A DNA stretch of 34,039 bases from Candidatus Poribacteria bacterium (GTDB lineage: Bacteria > Poribacteria > WGA-4E > WGA-3G), in the NCBI GenBank assembly GCA_003635255.1, contig PYJC01000078.1:1-34039 (forward strand), given 5' to 3'. The notes below the pieces were generated by a model that worked only from the letters and a program-made list of their open reading frames with translations, made no database searches and had not been told where the DNA came from. Made by a program: the position numbers and the translations under genes. Shown here in pieces: positions 17,588-26,591 of this stretch (position 1 is the first letter of the stretch; every line of letters begins with the position of its first letter).

Positions 17588-18439
17588 TTACAGATTCGTC
17601 TCAAACAGCTCAAGATATGCTTTCACTTTTGTCTCGAAACGCTCTGCAAGTTTGAGATCCAGTATTTTGTCATAATGCTGAGCTTCACGGAAAAAACATG
17701 TTGTCGCTGCTCTCAGCGCATTCATAAGATCAACACTTCGCAAACTCAAGACCAGGGTCTGCTCAAGCTCCGCTAAAAAATCTGCCGACATCTGATCCAC
17801 ATGTCGAAAGCGTTTCGTTTCTAACGCCTCGCGCAGCCCCCGTAACTCAATCGTTTGGTTCCGAATCTGTTCAATCTCATATATAGCCCGCCAAGGTTGA
17901 TTTCGTTGAACCGCAACAGCAGCGTAACTGATATAGTGCCAGATTGAGCCGAGTCTATAACGATAGGTTTCTTCCAGATTGGGCTCCGATCTGTTCTCCC
18001 AACTGGACTGCATAATGCTCTCAATTTTGCCTGAGCGATCAAATACAGTTTTCCAACGATTTCGCCTCGCGTGGAGATCCTCCAAACAAAGGAAGCACAA
18101 ATCAATCTCCAGAAAGTTCTCAAGCAGCAATATCCAAAGATAGATGTTAGCACCTCTCACAGACGCAACGGAATGAAACACGGGTAGCATCTCGCGAATC
18201 TTTACACCCCACTCTTGGAAAGCAGGTCGAACATCGTCAGCAGAGGTTGTAACCGCGCACAAATCTATATCAGAGTAGACATCCGCAAAGCCTTCTGCGC
18301 CGGATCCAACGACCAAGAGACCCGCAATACGTTGATCATTTCGTAAGGCAGTCAAGAGACGATTAAGGGTTGATTCACGCTCGGCAGGTGAGTAGTGATA
18401 AGGGTGATCGGTATCTGTTTGGTATGTACATTCTGTCAT
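17588..18439 (-). CDS. Nucleotidyltransferase-domain protein
   Basis: A 283-residue protein with an N-terminal polymerase-beta-like nucleotidyltransferase domain: LLVVGSGAEGFADVYSDIDLCAV contains Gly45-Ser46 and the metal-binding Asp57-x-Asp59. The remainder is a mostly helical region (WHYISYAAVAVQRNQPWRAIYEIEQIRNQTIEL), as found in aminoglycoside or lincosamide nucleotidyltransferases and in stand-alone MNT/HEPN-like proteins. Function could be nucleotidylation of a small molecule or protein; resistance cannot be claimed. I chose ATG 18439 rather than 18565 because the extra 42 residues are rich in uncharacteristic sequence and the NTase domain starts soon after 18439. Upstream, 18440-18823 is a 384-base divergent region. 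Confidence 0.75.
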   Translation of the reverse strand: MTECTYQTDTDHPYHYSPAERESTLNRLLTALRNDQRIAGLLVVGSGAEGFADVYSDIDLCAVTTSADDVRPAFQEWGVKIREMLPVFHSVASVRGANIYLWILLLENFLEIDLCFLCLEDLHARRNRWKTVFDRSGKIESIMQSSWENRSEPNLEETYRYRLGSIWHYISYAAVAVQRNQPWRAIYEIEQIRNQTIELRGLREALETKRFRHVDQMSADFLAELEQTLVLSLRSVDLMNALRAATTCFFREAQHYDKILDLKLAERFETKVKAYLELFETNL

Positions 18440-18696
18440 GGTATTTTTCCAATTTTTGAGGTATTGATTAACGAATGGTATTGCAGGCGTGAACCGAGAT
18501 AAGCACGGCTGTAACCGGTTTTTAAAATTATACAACATCCCGCAGGAGTTATCAAGAAAGGGCATCTTCTATACACATGTCGCCCTTATCTCACTTATTT
18601 TTCCATTATGCACGTTTTCTACCCTAAAAACGTATCTTTAATTATAAAGGCTAATACAGTGTTTTAAATTTGACGGTTTCAGTTTATTGGAGCGTT

Positions 18697-18705
18697 TGGT
18701 ATAAT
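18697..18705 (+). promoter_or_regulatory. Extended -10 promoter for the sigma-propeller gene
   Basis: TG-G-TATAAT (18697-18705) is a consensus extended -10 element. A TTGACG at 18670-18675 is 24 bases upstream, too far for a normal -35 box. The ATG at 18824 lies about 118 bases downstream. The remainder of the 18440-18823 gap shows no gene. Confidence 0.6.
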
Positions 18706-18823
18706 CTTTCAAGAAACCGAAAAGCAGTCTTAAATGAACATAGAGTAGATAAAAATCGCCATAGCAGTGGAACGCAATCACACTTCAATTTATTAATCTA
18801 TTCATTAATCATGGAGCATCCTG

Positions 18824-21751
18824 ATGGAAAGAGAAGACGATATTCAACTCATTCGTAGAGTTTTGTCGGGCGACGATACAGCGTTTGAAATCTTAGTTCA
18901 AAAACATCAAAATAGTATTCATGCACTCGCGTGGCGGAAGATAGGTGATTTTCACATTGCTGAAGAGATTACGCAAGACACTTTCCTCCAAGTATACAAG
19001 AACCTCTCGCAGCTAAGGAATCCGAGTCAACTCTCAGGATGGATGTATGTCATTGCGAATCGACTCTGTCTTAAATGGCTGGAAAAGAATAAACCTGTCA
19101 TGCAATCGCTGGAGGACACACCCGTGGAAGAAATCGAGAGAGCCTCTTATACACATCACGTAGCGGAACAACGAGAAACAGAGCACACTGAGCATCGCCA
19201 TGAACTCGTCAAAAAACTGCTCGCAAAACTCCCAGAGAGTGAACGCACTGTCGTGACGCTCTATTATCTCGGTAAAATGACGACTAAGGAAATTAGCAAA
19301 TTCTTAGGCGTATCTGTGAACACGATTACAAGCCGACTCCAGCGCGCGCGAAAGCGTTTACAAGAGCAGCAGGAAGTGTTAATCAAGGAAGTGCTCGGCG
19401 GTGTACAAATACCCGCAAGTTTAAGCCAGAATATCATGCGACAAATCACTGACATGGCACCCACACCAGCTCCGACTTCTAAACCGTTCCTTCCATGGAT
19501 GGCTGTAGGAGCGGCTGCGATTTTGATTGCCTTGCTACTCGGCACGAGCAATCGATACCTCACCCGTTTCCAGAAGCCGTACAGTTTTGAAGCACAATCT
19601 GAACCCACGATTGAAATCGTTGAAGCACCTATTATCCTTGATATAGCAACGAAACCTGATGTGCGAAATCGGGTCGGACGGGATACCCGTCTCGGCAAAA
19701 CCAGCCGTGCTGGCACCCAAGTTTCTAATGTAACCTCAACATCTGTTCCAGCGGAGAATGCCACCCAGTTTTCTACAGCGAAGTGGATGCACGGAAACGG
19801 ACCGCCCGCGGGTCCTGTCCGCAATATCTTCGCTGCGTCTGACGGGACCGTCTATGCTGTTATACAAACAGGGATATACAGATTAACGGCAGATGCAACC
19901 GCGTGGACACGCGTTGACGTGAGTGTCCCGATTGTCAAATCTTTGATGCCAATGGCAGAGCATAGTGGTAGACTTTATATTGTTTCTACTGATGAGATAT
20001 TTGCTTCGGATAACCAGGGTGAGACCTGGAGGTCACTGGGTCCCCGACCTAAGGGTGAGCCTGTTGAACTCGTCATTACAGGTGCCGAAGAAGCGTCCAA
20101 CTCACAAGTGCCTATGACGATGTATCTCGCCCTTAGAGATAATGGGATTTTCCGATCCACAGATGGTGGTGCGCAATGGAGTCCTCTTAACGACGGACTG
20201 ACGGTTTCCGAAAAGATTTCCGCGGTGGCTGCTGTTAGAAAAACAGTGTTTGCGGGTACAGAGAATAGTCTCTACCGTCTCGATTCAGGCATTTGGGAAA
20301 AATTGCCATTGGATACATCCGGTGCCGTCTGTTCCTTGGCAGTCTCAGGAAATAATGTTTATGCTGGAATAGGGCACGAGTCGTTGGTTAAATTAACGCC
20401 GAGTGAAATGGACGAAGTCATGCGAAATAATAGGTGGCATTTTGCCAAAATTTTCCATTCAGCTGACTTGGGCGCGGCGTGGACTGAAATATGGCATAAA
20501 AACCGATATCTTCCTACGGGTCCACCGGCGGGTATAACGGTTTTAGCGGCTGGTAAAACACTCGTGGCATTGGGACTCGCGCAATCTCGTTCAATAGATG
20601 GTGGACAAACTTGGACCCAACTTGGAAGCGACATGAATTTTCGGAGGAGAAGCCGCCTTCCAGCTGTGATCGTAAATGAGAAAACGTGTTACAAAACCAA
20701 CGTATTCGGCATTCACCGCACGATTGACGGGGGTGCGTCATGGCACCTATTTATGAACGGGATGATGGGCACACTTATAACCGATGTGGTGGCGTTTGAC
20801 AATAGATTATACGCCCATAACGGCTATGAAGTTTATCAATCAACGGATGCGGGCGTGTCCTGGAAAATAGTTCCGACTGATAGACAAAAAGCTGGATTCA
20901 GTCCCTTCACTACCAGTGTGACCGTTGATTTAAAACTGATGGTTGTTGGCAACATTCTTTATTATGTTTTCAGTGGGGGCCCTACAGGCGCCAATGTAGG
21001 AATTTTCCGTTTATCTACCGATGGCGATAGGTTCATGCCCGTTCAAAATGTCCCCATTTTCGACCGTTATAAACTTAGCGAGGAAAAATATAAGTCAAAA
21101 GAGCGAGATTATCGTCACGTATCTCGTCTGAGAACTGAGACGGCTGCAGCGAGTCGTGATACCTTTTATGTAGAATATCTGGGAGAACTTTTCAAATGGA
21201 AACTCGGTGATCCAGAATGGACAAGCACTGGATTAATAGAGGATCATCCTCTATATTATGGCGCGTCCTTCGAGGTGTTCAAATTAGCGGTTTTAGGAGA
21301 AACCATCTACGCAGGCAAATGGGATGGTCAGCTATTTCAATCGCTTGATGAAGGGGAGAGTTGGAGAGATGTCACACCAACCCTACCCCTCCGCTTCACT
21401 CACTTCAAAGATATAGTCTTTGCAGGGGCATCGATTTATGTCGCAACGGATAATGGTGTCGTGGCTTCGCAAACTGGGGAAAACTGGCGCGTGCTTACGG
21501 ATGGAATAGGTACACGCATCGTCATAGACAAATTGGGTGTGGATGGCACAACAGTTTATGGTGCAGGCGATGCTGGCGGTTATCGTTTGAATACACGGGC
21601 ACAGTGGGAACAGATCTCTTCAGAAGTGCCAAATACAATCAGTAATCTCGTCATCGCTAACGATAAACTCTATAGTGCTACTGCTCTGATCAGTGGTGCA
21701 AAAAAGATGGGGCTGTTTTACATTTCGCTTCAAGAAAATGAAAAGAAATAA
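18824..21751 (+). CDS. ECF sigma factor fused via one transmembrane helix to an Asp-box (BNR) beta-propeller
   Basis: A 975-residue fusion. Residues about 20-90 are sigma region 2 (FEILVQKHQNSIHALAW, AEEITQDTFLQVY, SGWMYVIANRL). Residues about 128-180 are sigma region 4 with its helix-turn-helix (LPESERTVVTLYYLGKMTTKEISKFLGVSVNTITSRLQRARKRL, read in two parts). After a Pro-rich linker, residues 222-241 (FLPWMAVGAAAILIALLLG) are a single transmembrane helix. The remaining ~730 residues carry about eight Asp-box repeats such as RSTDGGAQWSPLN, RSIDGGQTWTQLG and QSLDEGESWRDV, which form sialidase/BNR or YCF48-like blades outside the cytoplasm. No sialidase catalytic residues are evident, so it is probably a binding or sensing domain. 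The start has GGAG seven bases upstream. It would be a membrane-tethered sigma factor, and no anti-sigma gene is nearby. It leads a same-strand cluster of exported proteins. Confidence 0.92.
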   Translation: MEREDDIQLIRRVLSGDDTAFEILVQKHQNSIHALAWRKIGDFHIAEEITQDTFLQVYKNLSQLRNPSQLSGWMYVIANRLCLKWLEKNKPVMQSLEDTPVEEIERASYTHHVAEQRETEHTEHRHELVKKLLAKLPESERTVVTLYYLGKMTTKEISKFLGVSVNTITSRLQRARKRLQEQQEVLIKEVLGGVQIPASLSQNIMRQITDMAPTPAPTSKPFLPWMAVGAAAILIALLLGTSNRYLTRFQKPYSFEAQSEPTIEIVEAPIILDIATKPDVRNRVGRDTRLGKTSRAGTQVSNVTSTSVPAENATQFSTAKWMHGNGPPAGPVRNIFAASDGTVYAVIQTGIYRLTADATAWTRVDVSVPIVKSLMPMAEHSGRLYIVSTDEIFASDNQGETWRSLGPRPKGEPVELVITGAEEASNSQVPMTMYLALRDNGIFRSTDGGAQWSPLNDGLTVSEKISAVAAVRKTVFAGTENSLYRLDSGIWEKLPLDTSGAVCSLAVSGNNVYAGIGHESLVKLTPSEMDEVMRNNRWHFAKIFHSADLGAAWTEIWHKNRYLPTGPPAGITVLAAGKTLVALGLAQSRSIDGGQTWTQLGSDMNFRRRSRLPAVIVNEKTCYKTNVFGIHRTIDGGASWHLFMNGMMGTLITDVVAFDNRLYAHNGYEVYQSTDAGVSWKIVPTDRQKAGFSPFTTSVTVDLKLMVVGNILYYVFSGGPTGANVGIFRLSTDGDRFMPVQNVPIFDRYKLSEEKYKSKERDYRHVSRLRTETAAASRDTFYVEYLGELFKWKLGDPEWTSTGLIEDHPLYYGASFEVFKLAVLGETIYAGKWDGQLFQSLDEGESWRDVTPTLPLRFTHFKDIVFAGASIYVATDNGVVASQTGENWRVLTDGIGTRIVIDKLGVDGTTVYGAGDAGGYRLNTRAQWEQISSEVPNTISNLVIANDKLYSATALISGAKKMGLFYISLQENEKK

Positions 21752-21763
21752 TGGAGGCAAACC

Positions 21764-22822
21764 GTGAAAATTCGTTGGATGTTCGGTATTTTGGCTATCT
21801 GTGTCCTGTTAGTTATCAATATAGGTGAGCTTGCCGCCGAAAAAACTTGGACACCGCGAGCGGACATGCCAACAGCCCGATATAACTTTGACACGTGCCT
21901 CGTGGACGGAAAGGTATTCACAATAGGCGGCCAACTTGATGCGTTTGCTGACAAAGCTATGGCGACGGTAGAGGTATACGACCCGAAAACCGATACATGG
22001 GAACGAAAGGCAGATATGCCGACAGCGCGGTTTGGTATGGCTACCTTGGTTGTAGATGGGAAAATCTATGCTATGGGTGGCGTAAAAAAAGAGGGGAACA
22101 GGTTTAAATTCCTTCCCGTTGTGGAAATATATGATCCAGTCACCGACACATGGGTCCAGAAAGCGGACATGCCTGTATGGAGGGATGGTGGTACCTGCGT
22201 CGTAGATGGAAAGATTTATATCATTGGTGGAGGGGCAGCCAACAGAAAAGAGTGGCGATTAGATATCGTGGACGTATATGATCCAGCGACGGATACATGG
22301 GCAAAAGCGAAAAGTATGAATCATGCGCGATCTGGCACATCAGTGAGTGTTGTGGATGGAAAGATATATGTCATGGGCGGAACCGGATGGCCCCAGATTC
22401 CAAATCATCCAGGTCCCTTTCTCTCCAGTATTGAAGTATATAATCCAAAAACCAATCGATGGACTGAAAAAGCCGAGATGCCTGCCCCAAAGGCTGGGCA
22501 CACGGCAAGTGTGATCGATGGAAAAATCTATGTGATAGGTGGAGGCTTTCGGGGCAATGGTCCCTACATGTATCTCTCAACGGTTGAAGTTTATCATCCT
22601 GAAACTGACCGTTGGACACAGGAACCGGACATGCCAATTGGTAAAGCAGGTCATGCAGCTGAGGTCATAAATGGGGAAATCTACATTTTTGGGGGTAGTA
22701 GAGCCGGGGTTTTCGTACCACTTACAACGGTTGAAGTTTACGGCACAGGCGAAGTTCCTCGGAGTGTTGATCCTGTCGGAAAACTTGTGGAAACTTGGGG
22801 CGCAATCAAAACAAGGCGATAG
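21764..22822 (+). CDS. Exported kelch-repeat propeller with TTWG-type C-terminal tail
   Basis: A 352-residue protein with a signal peptide (MKIRWMFGILAICVLLVINIGELAA) and six kelch repeats, for example MPTARFGMATLVVDGKIYAMGG followed by VEVYDPKTDTW. These should close a six-bladed propeller, a binding scaffold. The last 19 residues after the propeller, SVDPVGKLVETWGAIKTRR (Trp345), form the tail shared by the next five exported proteins. The start is GTG with TGGAGG upstream, only 12 bases after the sigma-fusion gene, so both are on one transcript. No galactose-oxidase residues are seen. The function is probably ligand or glycan binding at the cell surface. Confidence 0.9.
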   Translation: MKIRWMFGILAICVLLVINIGELAAEKTWTPRADMPTARYNFDTCLVDGKVFTIGGQLDAFADKAMATVEVYDPKTDTWERKADMPTARFGMATLVVDGKIYAMGGVKKEGNRFKFLPVVEIYDPVTDTWVQKADMPVWRDGGTCVVDGKIYIIGGGAANRKEWRLDIVDVYDPATDTWAKAKSMNHARSGTSVSVVDGKIYVMGGTGWPQIPNHPGPFLSSIEVYNPKTNRWTEKAEMPAPKAGHTASVIDGKIYVIGGGFRGNGPYMYLSTVEVYHPETDRWTQEPDMPIGKAGHAAEVINGEIYIFGGSRAGVFVPLTTVEVYGTGEVPRSVDPVGKLVETWGAIKTRR

Positions 22823-22869
22823 TGGCCCCATGGGTTCGGTAGAACGGGGCGGAATAAAAGGAGTGTTTC

Positions 22870-23766
22870 ATGCCTATTAACTTTAAATTGCTATTCAGTG
22901 CGGTATTATTGCTCGGTTTATTAGCTATACCTGTATTTTCTTTTCAACCTTCGGGGGGCGTTTTGATGCTCGATGGTGAGGATGACTATGCGATCCTTCC
23001 GTTTGCGGAACACGGTTATATTCTCCCAAGAAACACCGATGAATTTACTGTTGAGGTATGGTTCTATCCGAAAACTGAAGCTAAGCTGGAGCCAGAAAAG
23101 TCAAACATTATTCTGAGTCAGCAAGTTCGCTTCGGATTGCTGCCAGATAATAGTTGTAGGGGTAGGATCGTTGAGAAAGATGAAGTGTGTTTCTACGGTA
23201 CAGCATATCTTGAAGGCGCAGCAGCGCACGGTGTCAGAAGCCATAGGGCTATCATCAAAAAGGATCAATGGAACTATATGGCGGTCATCTTCACGGACAG
23301 CACGTTTTATTTAGCATACAACGATCAGATTGTTAACATCGGGAAACGTGACTTGCTGAACGTAATAGAAGGGGATCTGCGTTTCCCTGAATGGTTTAAA
23401 AATTTCTGTGTGGGCGGCTTTGCTAAAAAAGAATTAGTCCAACGTATACCTTACTTTCATGGCGAAATTGATGCGATACGGTTTTCAGATATCGCCCGGT
23501 ATGATTTACCCGCCGACGTGGGGACCTCGCCTTTTGAGCCGCCGCACCGTTTTTCAGACGATAAACACACGTTGGCACTCTGGGATTTTAATGACAAGGA
23601 GGGTGCAGATCGGTTTGAAGATGAATCAGGGAATGGATATACCTTAATCGGCATGAACGGTGCCGCTACCAGTCGTGCGCTTGCTGTCAATCCTGCTAAC
23701 ACTTCTATAACCACGACATGGGGTCAAATCAAGTTGGAAGCCAGAGACATTCCGTTTTCGGATTAA
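22870..23766 (+). CDS. Exported LamG-domain protein 1 with TTWG-type tail
   Basis: A 298-residue protein with a signal peptide ending at PVFS and a concanavalin-A-like LamG domain: GGVLMLDGEDDYAILP, FTVEVWFYPK, KKDQWNYMAVIF, GEIDAIRFSDIARYD, and LALWDFNDKEG with a SGNGYTLIG closing strand. Two cysteines (NSCRG and EVCFYG) are spaced to form a disulfide, as in LamG 2 and 4. LamG domains bind glycans or proteins. The tail PANTSITTTWGQIK has Trp284 and is followed by 11 further residues, the longest overhang of the set. AAAAGGAG lies upstream of the ATG. It is 47 bases after the kelch gene in the same likely operon. Confidence 0.88.
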   Translation: MPINFKLLFSAVLLLGLLAIPVFSFQPSGGVLMLDGEDDYAILPFAEHGYILPRNTDEFTVEVWFYPKTEAKLEPEKSNIILSQQVRFGLLPDNSCRGRIVEKDEVCFYGTAYLEGAAAHGVRSHRAIIKKDQWNYMAVIFTDSTFYLAYNDQIVNIGKRDLLNVIEGDLRFPEWFKNFCVGGFAKKELVQRIPYFHGEIDAIRFSDIARYDLPADVGTSPFEPPHRFSDDKHTLALWDFNDKEGADRFEDESGNGYTLIGMNGAATSRALAVNPANTSITTTWGQIKLEARDIPFSD

Positions 23767-23864
23767 CTGAAATTGGATTCAAATTTACTTAACTTTCTGA
23801 CGTAACACGCGGATTCCGAAACCTACTTTCGCGTTTTTCATTGTCCATAAGGAGGCAAATTTTG

Positions 23865-24698
23865 ATGAAAAGACTTTACCTACTGACATTTACGATAGTC
23901 GTTGTTTTTACGTTGGTTACTGGAACTTCACACTTGGCATTTGCGCAGGGAGAAGCTAACATTGACGACGGTCCTTTAAAAGAGGCAGATTGGTTCAAAA
24001 ATCCCGACGCAGCGGCATTGAACGAATCCCACGCTGAAAACAAAAACTGGATTACCAAATGGTACGGACCCGACGGAAATTATGAAAACAACGAAGGCTT
24101 CCACGTTTCAAGTAAGATAGACCTCATTGAGGAGGGCACCAGAGGTAAACTCACCCAGCAGTCACTCTCAACCCTGGCAGGCTTAAAGAAAACCCAAACG
24201 ACTAAGATGGCATGGGACGGCGACCACGGTGGCACTCGAGATTGGACAGTTTTTGAACTGGATCCGACCAGCCAAGACAATATGAACCGAGGGGGACCTG
24301 CTAATCACATTGATACCTACGTTATATGTGTCGTTGCTGCGCCTAAAGATATGAAGGCAGTGATGTCGCCTGCACACGATGACCATGCCCAAATTTGGAT
24401 TAATGGGGAGAAGTGGTATAACAATCCAACTTGGACAGGCGGCGCGCAGGTCGTTAATTATAACATTGAAGTCAAACTCGAAAAAGGGACCAATGTCGTT
24501 CTTTATCGGTGCGGCGAAACCGGGGGGGCTGCCTATATCAATTTACACTTTGACGATCACACGCATGACGTCTGCAAAATCTATCCTGACAAATCGGAGG
24601 ACCAGAAAGGTTTCTTTAGGGAGATTGCTGGTGGCCTTCCAGTCGATCCTACAGGAAAGGCGACAACAACTTGGGCAGATATTAAGCGGAATCGCTAA
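23865..24698 (+). CDS. Exported beta-sandwich protein of unknown family with TTWG-type tail
   Basis: A 277-residue protein with a signal peptide ending in LAFAQ. The start at 23865 is fixed by AAGGAGG (23849-23855); an in-frame TTG at 23841 would precede that site. I do not recognise the family. The central part has features of a galactose-binding or PA14-like beta-sandwich (HDDHAQIWINGEKWYNN, and VKLEKGTNVVLYRCGETGGAAYINLHF, a pattern like ligand-binding jelly-roll folds). The N-terminal ADWFKNPDAAALNESHAENKNW is unlike the LamG neighbours. Yet the C-terminus GLPVDPTGKATTTWADIKRNR (read as GLPVDPTGK plus ATTTWADIKRNR, Trp270) is the same tail as in the kelch and LamG proteins, which is the key observation of this cluster. 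Confidence 0.8.
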   Translation: MKRLYLLTFTIVVVFTLVTGTSHLAFAQGEANIDDGPLKEADWFKNPDAAALNESHAENKNWITKWYGPDGNYENNEGFHVSSKIDLIEEGTRGKLTQQSLSTLAGLKKTQTTKMAWDGDHGGTRDWTVFELDPTSQDNMNRGGPANHIDTYVICVVAAPKDMKAVMSPAHDDHAQIWINGEKWYNNPTWTGGAQVVNYNIEVKLEKGTNVVLYRCGETGGAAYINLHFDDHTHDVCKIYPDKSEDQKGFFREIAGGLPVDPTGKATTTWADIKRNR

Positions 24699-24705
24699 AC
24701 AAAGA

Positions 24706-24733
24706 TCCCTGCTGTATACGCTTGCGGCAGGGA
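24706..24733 (+). other. Hairpin between operon genes
   Basis: TCCCTGC (24706-24712) pairs perfectly with GCAGGGA (24727-24733) over a 14-base loop, in the short gap between the beta-sandwich gene and LamG 2. No T-tract follows, so it may be an RNA-processing or partial-attenuation structure rather than a full terminator. Confidence 0.45.
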
Positions 24734-24766
24734 CTTTAAGGTTTAACCTAAGAAAGAGGGTTTCTG

Positions 24767-25675
24767 ATGTATATTAACTTTAAGTTCCTACTAAGTGTAC
24801 TCAGTCCAATGTTATTACTCAGTTTAGCTATGCCAGTATTTTCTTTCGAGCCTTCCGGGGGTGTTTTGTCGTTGGATGGTGAGGATGACTATGCAATACT
24901 CCCGCTTGAGGAACATGGGCATATTTTCCCTGAAGGCACCCATGCGTTTACTGTTGAAATCTGGTTCTATCCGAAAGCTGAACCCAAGGAAAAAGATAAA
25001 GACCTTATTCTGAATCAGCAAGTTTCCATCGGGTTGCAGGCAAGAGAGAGGTGTATACTCGGACAGAATCAACTTTGCAGTTATCGGCATGCATATCTTG
25101 CAGGAGACAGAACTCACGGACTTGCAGGAACTGATAGCCCAATCCAGAAGGATCAATGGAACTATATAGCAATCATTTTCAAGAACAGCACGCTTTGTCA
25201 TGCGACCAACAATCGAATTAGTCAAGGCTGGAGACTTCCTCGTGTGGACAGGGTGAGATTGAATATCCGTAGACCTTGGAGAGTTCAAGATTTCGTCGTA
25301 GGTGGATATGGTGAGGATAAGTTTGTGGTCCCTAACGGTGGCGGTGGGTTGCTATTCCAAGTGAGTGGTTTTCACGGCGAAATTGATGCGATCAGGTTTT
25401 CAAATATCGCTCGGTATGACTGCGCCGCACAGGGCAACAATCCGTTTGATCCACCACCTCGTTTTTTGAATGATGAACACACGTTAGCACTCTGGGATTT
25501 CAATGACAAGGAGGGTGCAACTCGCTTTGAAGATACGTCTGGAAATGGGAAAACGCTCATCGGCATGAACGGTGCCACTGTAATTGGTGGTGAAGGTATT
25601 GGTGGTAATCTTGAAATTCGTCCCGACACTTCTTTAACAACAACATGGGGTCAAGTCAAGTCCGAATCATTTTGA
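24767..25675 (+). CDS. Exported LamG-domain protein 2 with TTWG-type tail
   Basis: A 302-residue close paralogue of LamG 1 and LamG 4. It has a signal peptide ending at PVFS, the opening PSGGVLSLDGEDDYAILP, EIWFYPKAEPK, KDQWNYIAIIF, FHGEIDAIRFSNIARYD, and LALWDFNDKEGATRFEDTSGNGKTL. The paired cysteines (RERCILG, QLCSYR) are kept. The tail IRPDTSLTTTWGQVKSESF carries Trp294. Start ATG with AAGAGGG upstream. The extra cysteines CH and DCAAQ are not in its paralogues. Likely a surface carbohydrate- or protein-binding lectin-like domain. Confidence 0.88.
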   Translation: MYINFKFLLSVLSPMLLLSLAMPVFSFEPSGGVLSLDGEDDYAILPLEEHGHIFPEGTHAFTVEIWFYPKAEPKEKDKDLILNQQVSIGLQARERCILGQNQLCSYRHAYLAGDRTHGLAGTDSPIQKDQWNYIAIIFKNSTLCHATNNRISQGWRLPRVDRVRLNIRRPWRVQDFVVGGYGEDKFVVPNGGGGLLFQVSGFHGEIDAIRFSNIARYDCAAQGNNPFDPPPRFLNDEHTLALWDFNDKEGATRFEDTSGNGKTLIGMNGATVIGGEGIGGNLEIRPDTSLTTTWGQVKSESF

Positions 25676-25711
25676 GATTCATAGAGATATTTGGGAAAGA
25701 GACCTACGAAG

Positions 25712-26566
25712 ATGAAAAATCTACGAAATTTGTCAATTTTTGCTTACCTTTTTCTACTCGTTTTAATTCCGCTGAGTGCTGAGACGATTCCGCCACCTTC
25801 ACCTGCGGGTGGGAACTATTTAGTGCTTGATGGAGTGGACGACCACGCCATTTTGGACTTTGAAACCTTCGGTCTCCTCATGCCAAAAGGCACAGATGAA
25901 TTCACCTTTGAAGCGTGGATATATCTAACCACGCCGCCTAACAGGGATACACACCCACTGGTTCTCAGCCAACAGGTGCGGATGTATGTTTGGAACCATG
26001 GGCCCAACTTCGGTTTAAGACTCATGAGTGCAACGCACCTTCATCCTTTCCGTGGAGTGGCGTTTGGCATGCTACCGCCTTTTTCTTTATCCCCGAATCA
26101 ATGGCATCACGTCGCCTTTCAGGCAGAAGGGGTACAGAGGATGCTCATCATTAACGATGTCGTGCGCATCTCACGGGGAAGAACAATTCTCGCAGCCAAT
26201 CTCTCACACGCCGAACATCCACAAGATTTTACAATCGGCGGGTTTGGAGAGAAAATTGAGTCTGATTGGCACGGCGGGCATTTTTGGGGTCATTTTGCTG
26301 GATATATTGATGAAGTCCGCATCTCAACGGTTGCGCGTTACAATACTGCCAAACGCGATTTCACGCCGCGCACAAAGTTCAAGAATGACGCAAAAACGAT
26401 TGCGTTGTGGCATTTTGATGAATCGAAGGGAGTCCGGAAGTTCTTAGATACATCAGGTAACGCCTACCATCTAATGGGGAAAAATGGTGCAGAGACCGAT
26501 GGCGAATTCGCAGCAGTTGAAGCAGCAGGAAAACTTGCCACCACATGGGGGCGACTGAAGCAATAG
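25712..26566 (+). CDS. Exported LamG-domain protein 3 (divergent) with TTWG-type tail
   Basis: A 284-residue LamG protein that is clearly more distant from the other three. It has a signal peptide (MKNLRNLSIFAYLFLLVLIPLSA), then GGNYLVLDGVDDHAILDF, EFTFEAWIYL, LSPNQWHHVAFQ, GYIDEVRISTVARYN, and IALWHFDESKGVRKFLDTSGN. The cysteine pair is absent. The tail AAVEAAGKLATTWGRLKQ has Trp279 and ends three residues after the conserved Leu-Lys. I use ATG 25712 instead of TTG 25691, because the signal peptide then starts in the normal place and no ribosome site precedes the TTG. A tRNA-like sequence begins 26 bases after its stop. Confidence 0.87.
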   Translation: MKNLRNLSIFAYLFLLVLIPLSAETIPPPSPAGGNYLVLDGVDDHAILDFETFGLLMPKGTDEFTFEAWIYLTTPPNRDTHPLVLSQQVRMYVWNHGPNFGLRLMSATHLHPFRGVAFGMLPPFSLSPNQWHHVAFQAEGVQRMLIINDVVRISRGRTILAANLSHAEHPQDFTIGGFGEKIESDWHGGHFWGHFAGYIDEVRISTVARYNTAKRDFTPRTKFKNDAKTIALWHFDESKGVRKFLDTSGNAYHLMGKNGAETDGEFAAVEAAGKLATTWGRLKQ

Positions 26567-26591
26567 CAGGAAATATTGCCAATTGACTTAA

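Noticed and set aside
18670..18858. Short frame before the sigma-fusion start as a leader peptide
   Set aside because: It begins upstream of the likely transcription start and overlaps the sigma gene out of frame, with no ribosome site.
19264..19824. 186-codon minus-strand frame antisense to the sigma-fusion gene
   Set aside because: It lies wholly opposite a strongly supported coding region, has low-complexity composition, and shows no domain or ribosome site.
18824..21751. Calling the sigma-fusion protein a sialidase
   Set aside because: Asp-box repeats alone occur in many propellers. I could not identify the arginine triad, Tyr/Glu pair or FRIP motif needed for sialidase activity.
24379..24777. 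132-codon plus-strand frame spanning the end of the beta-sandwich gene and the LamG 2 start
   Set aside because: It overlaps two better-supported genes in another frame and has no recognisable features.
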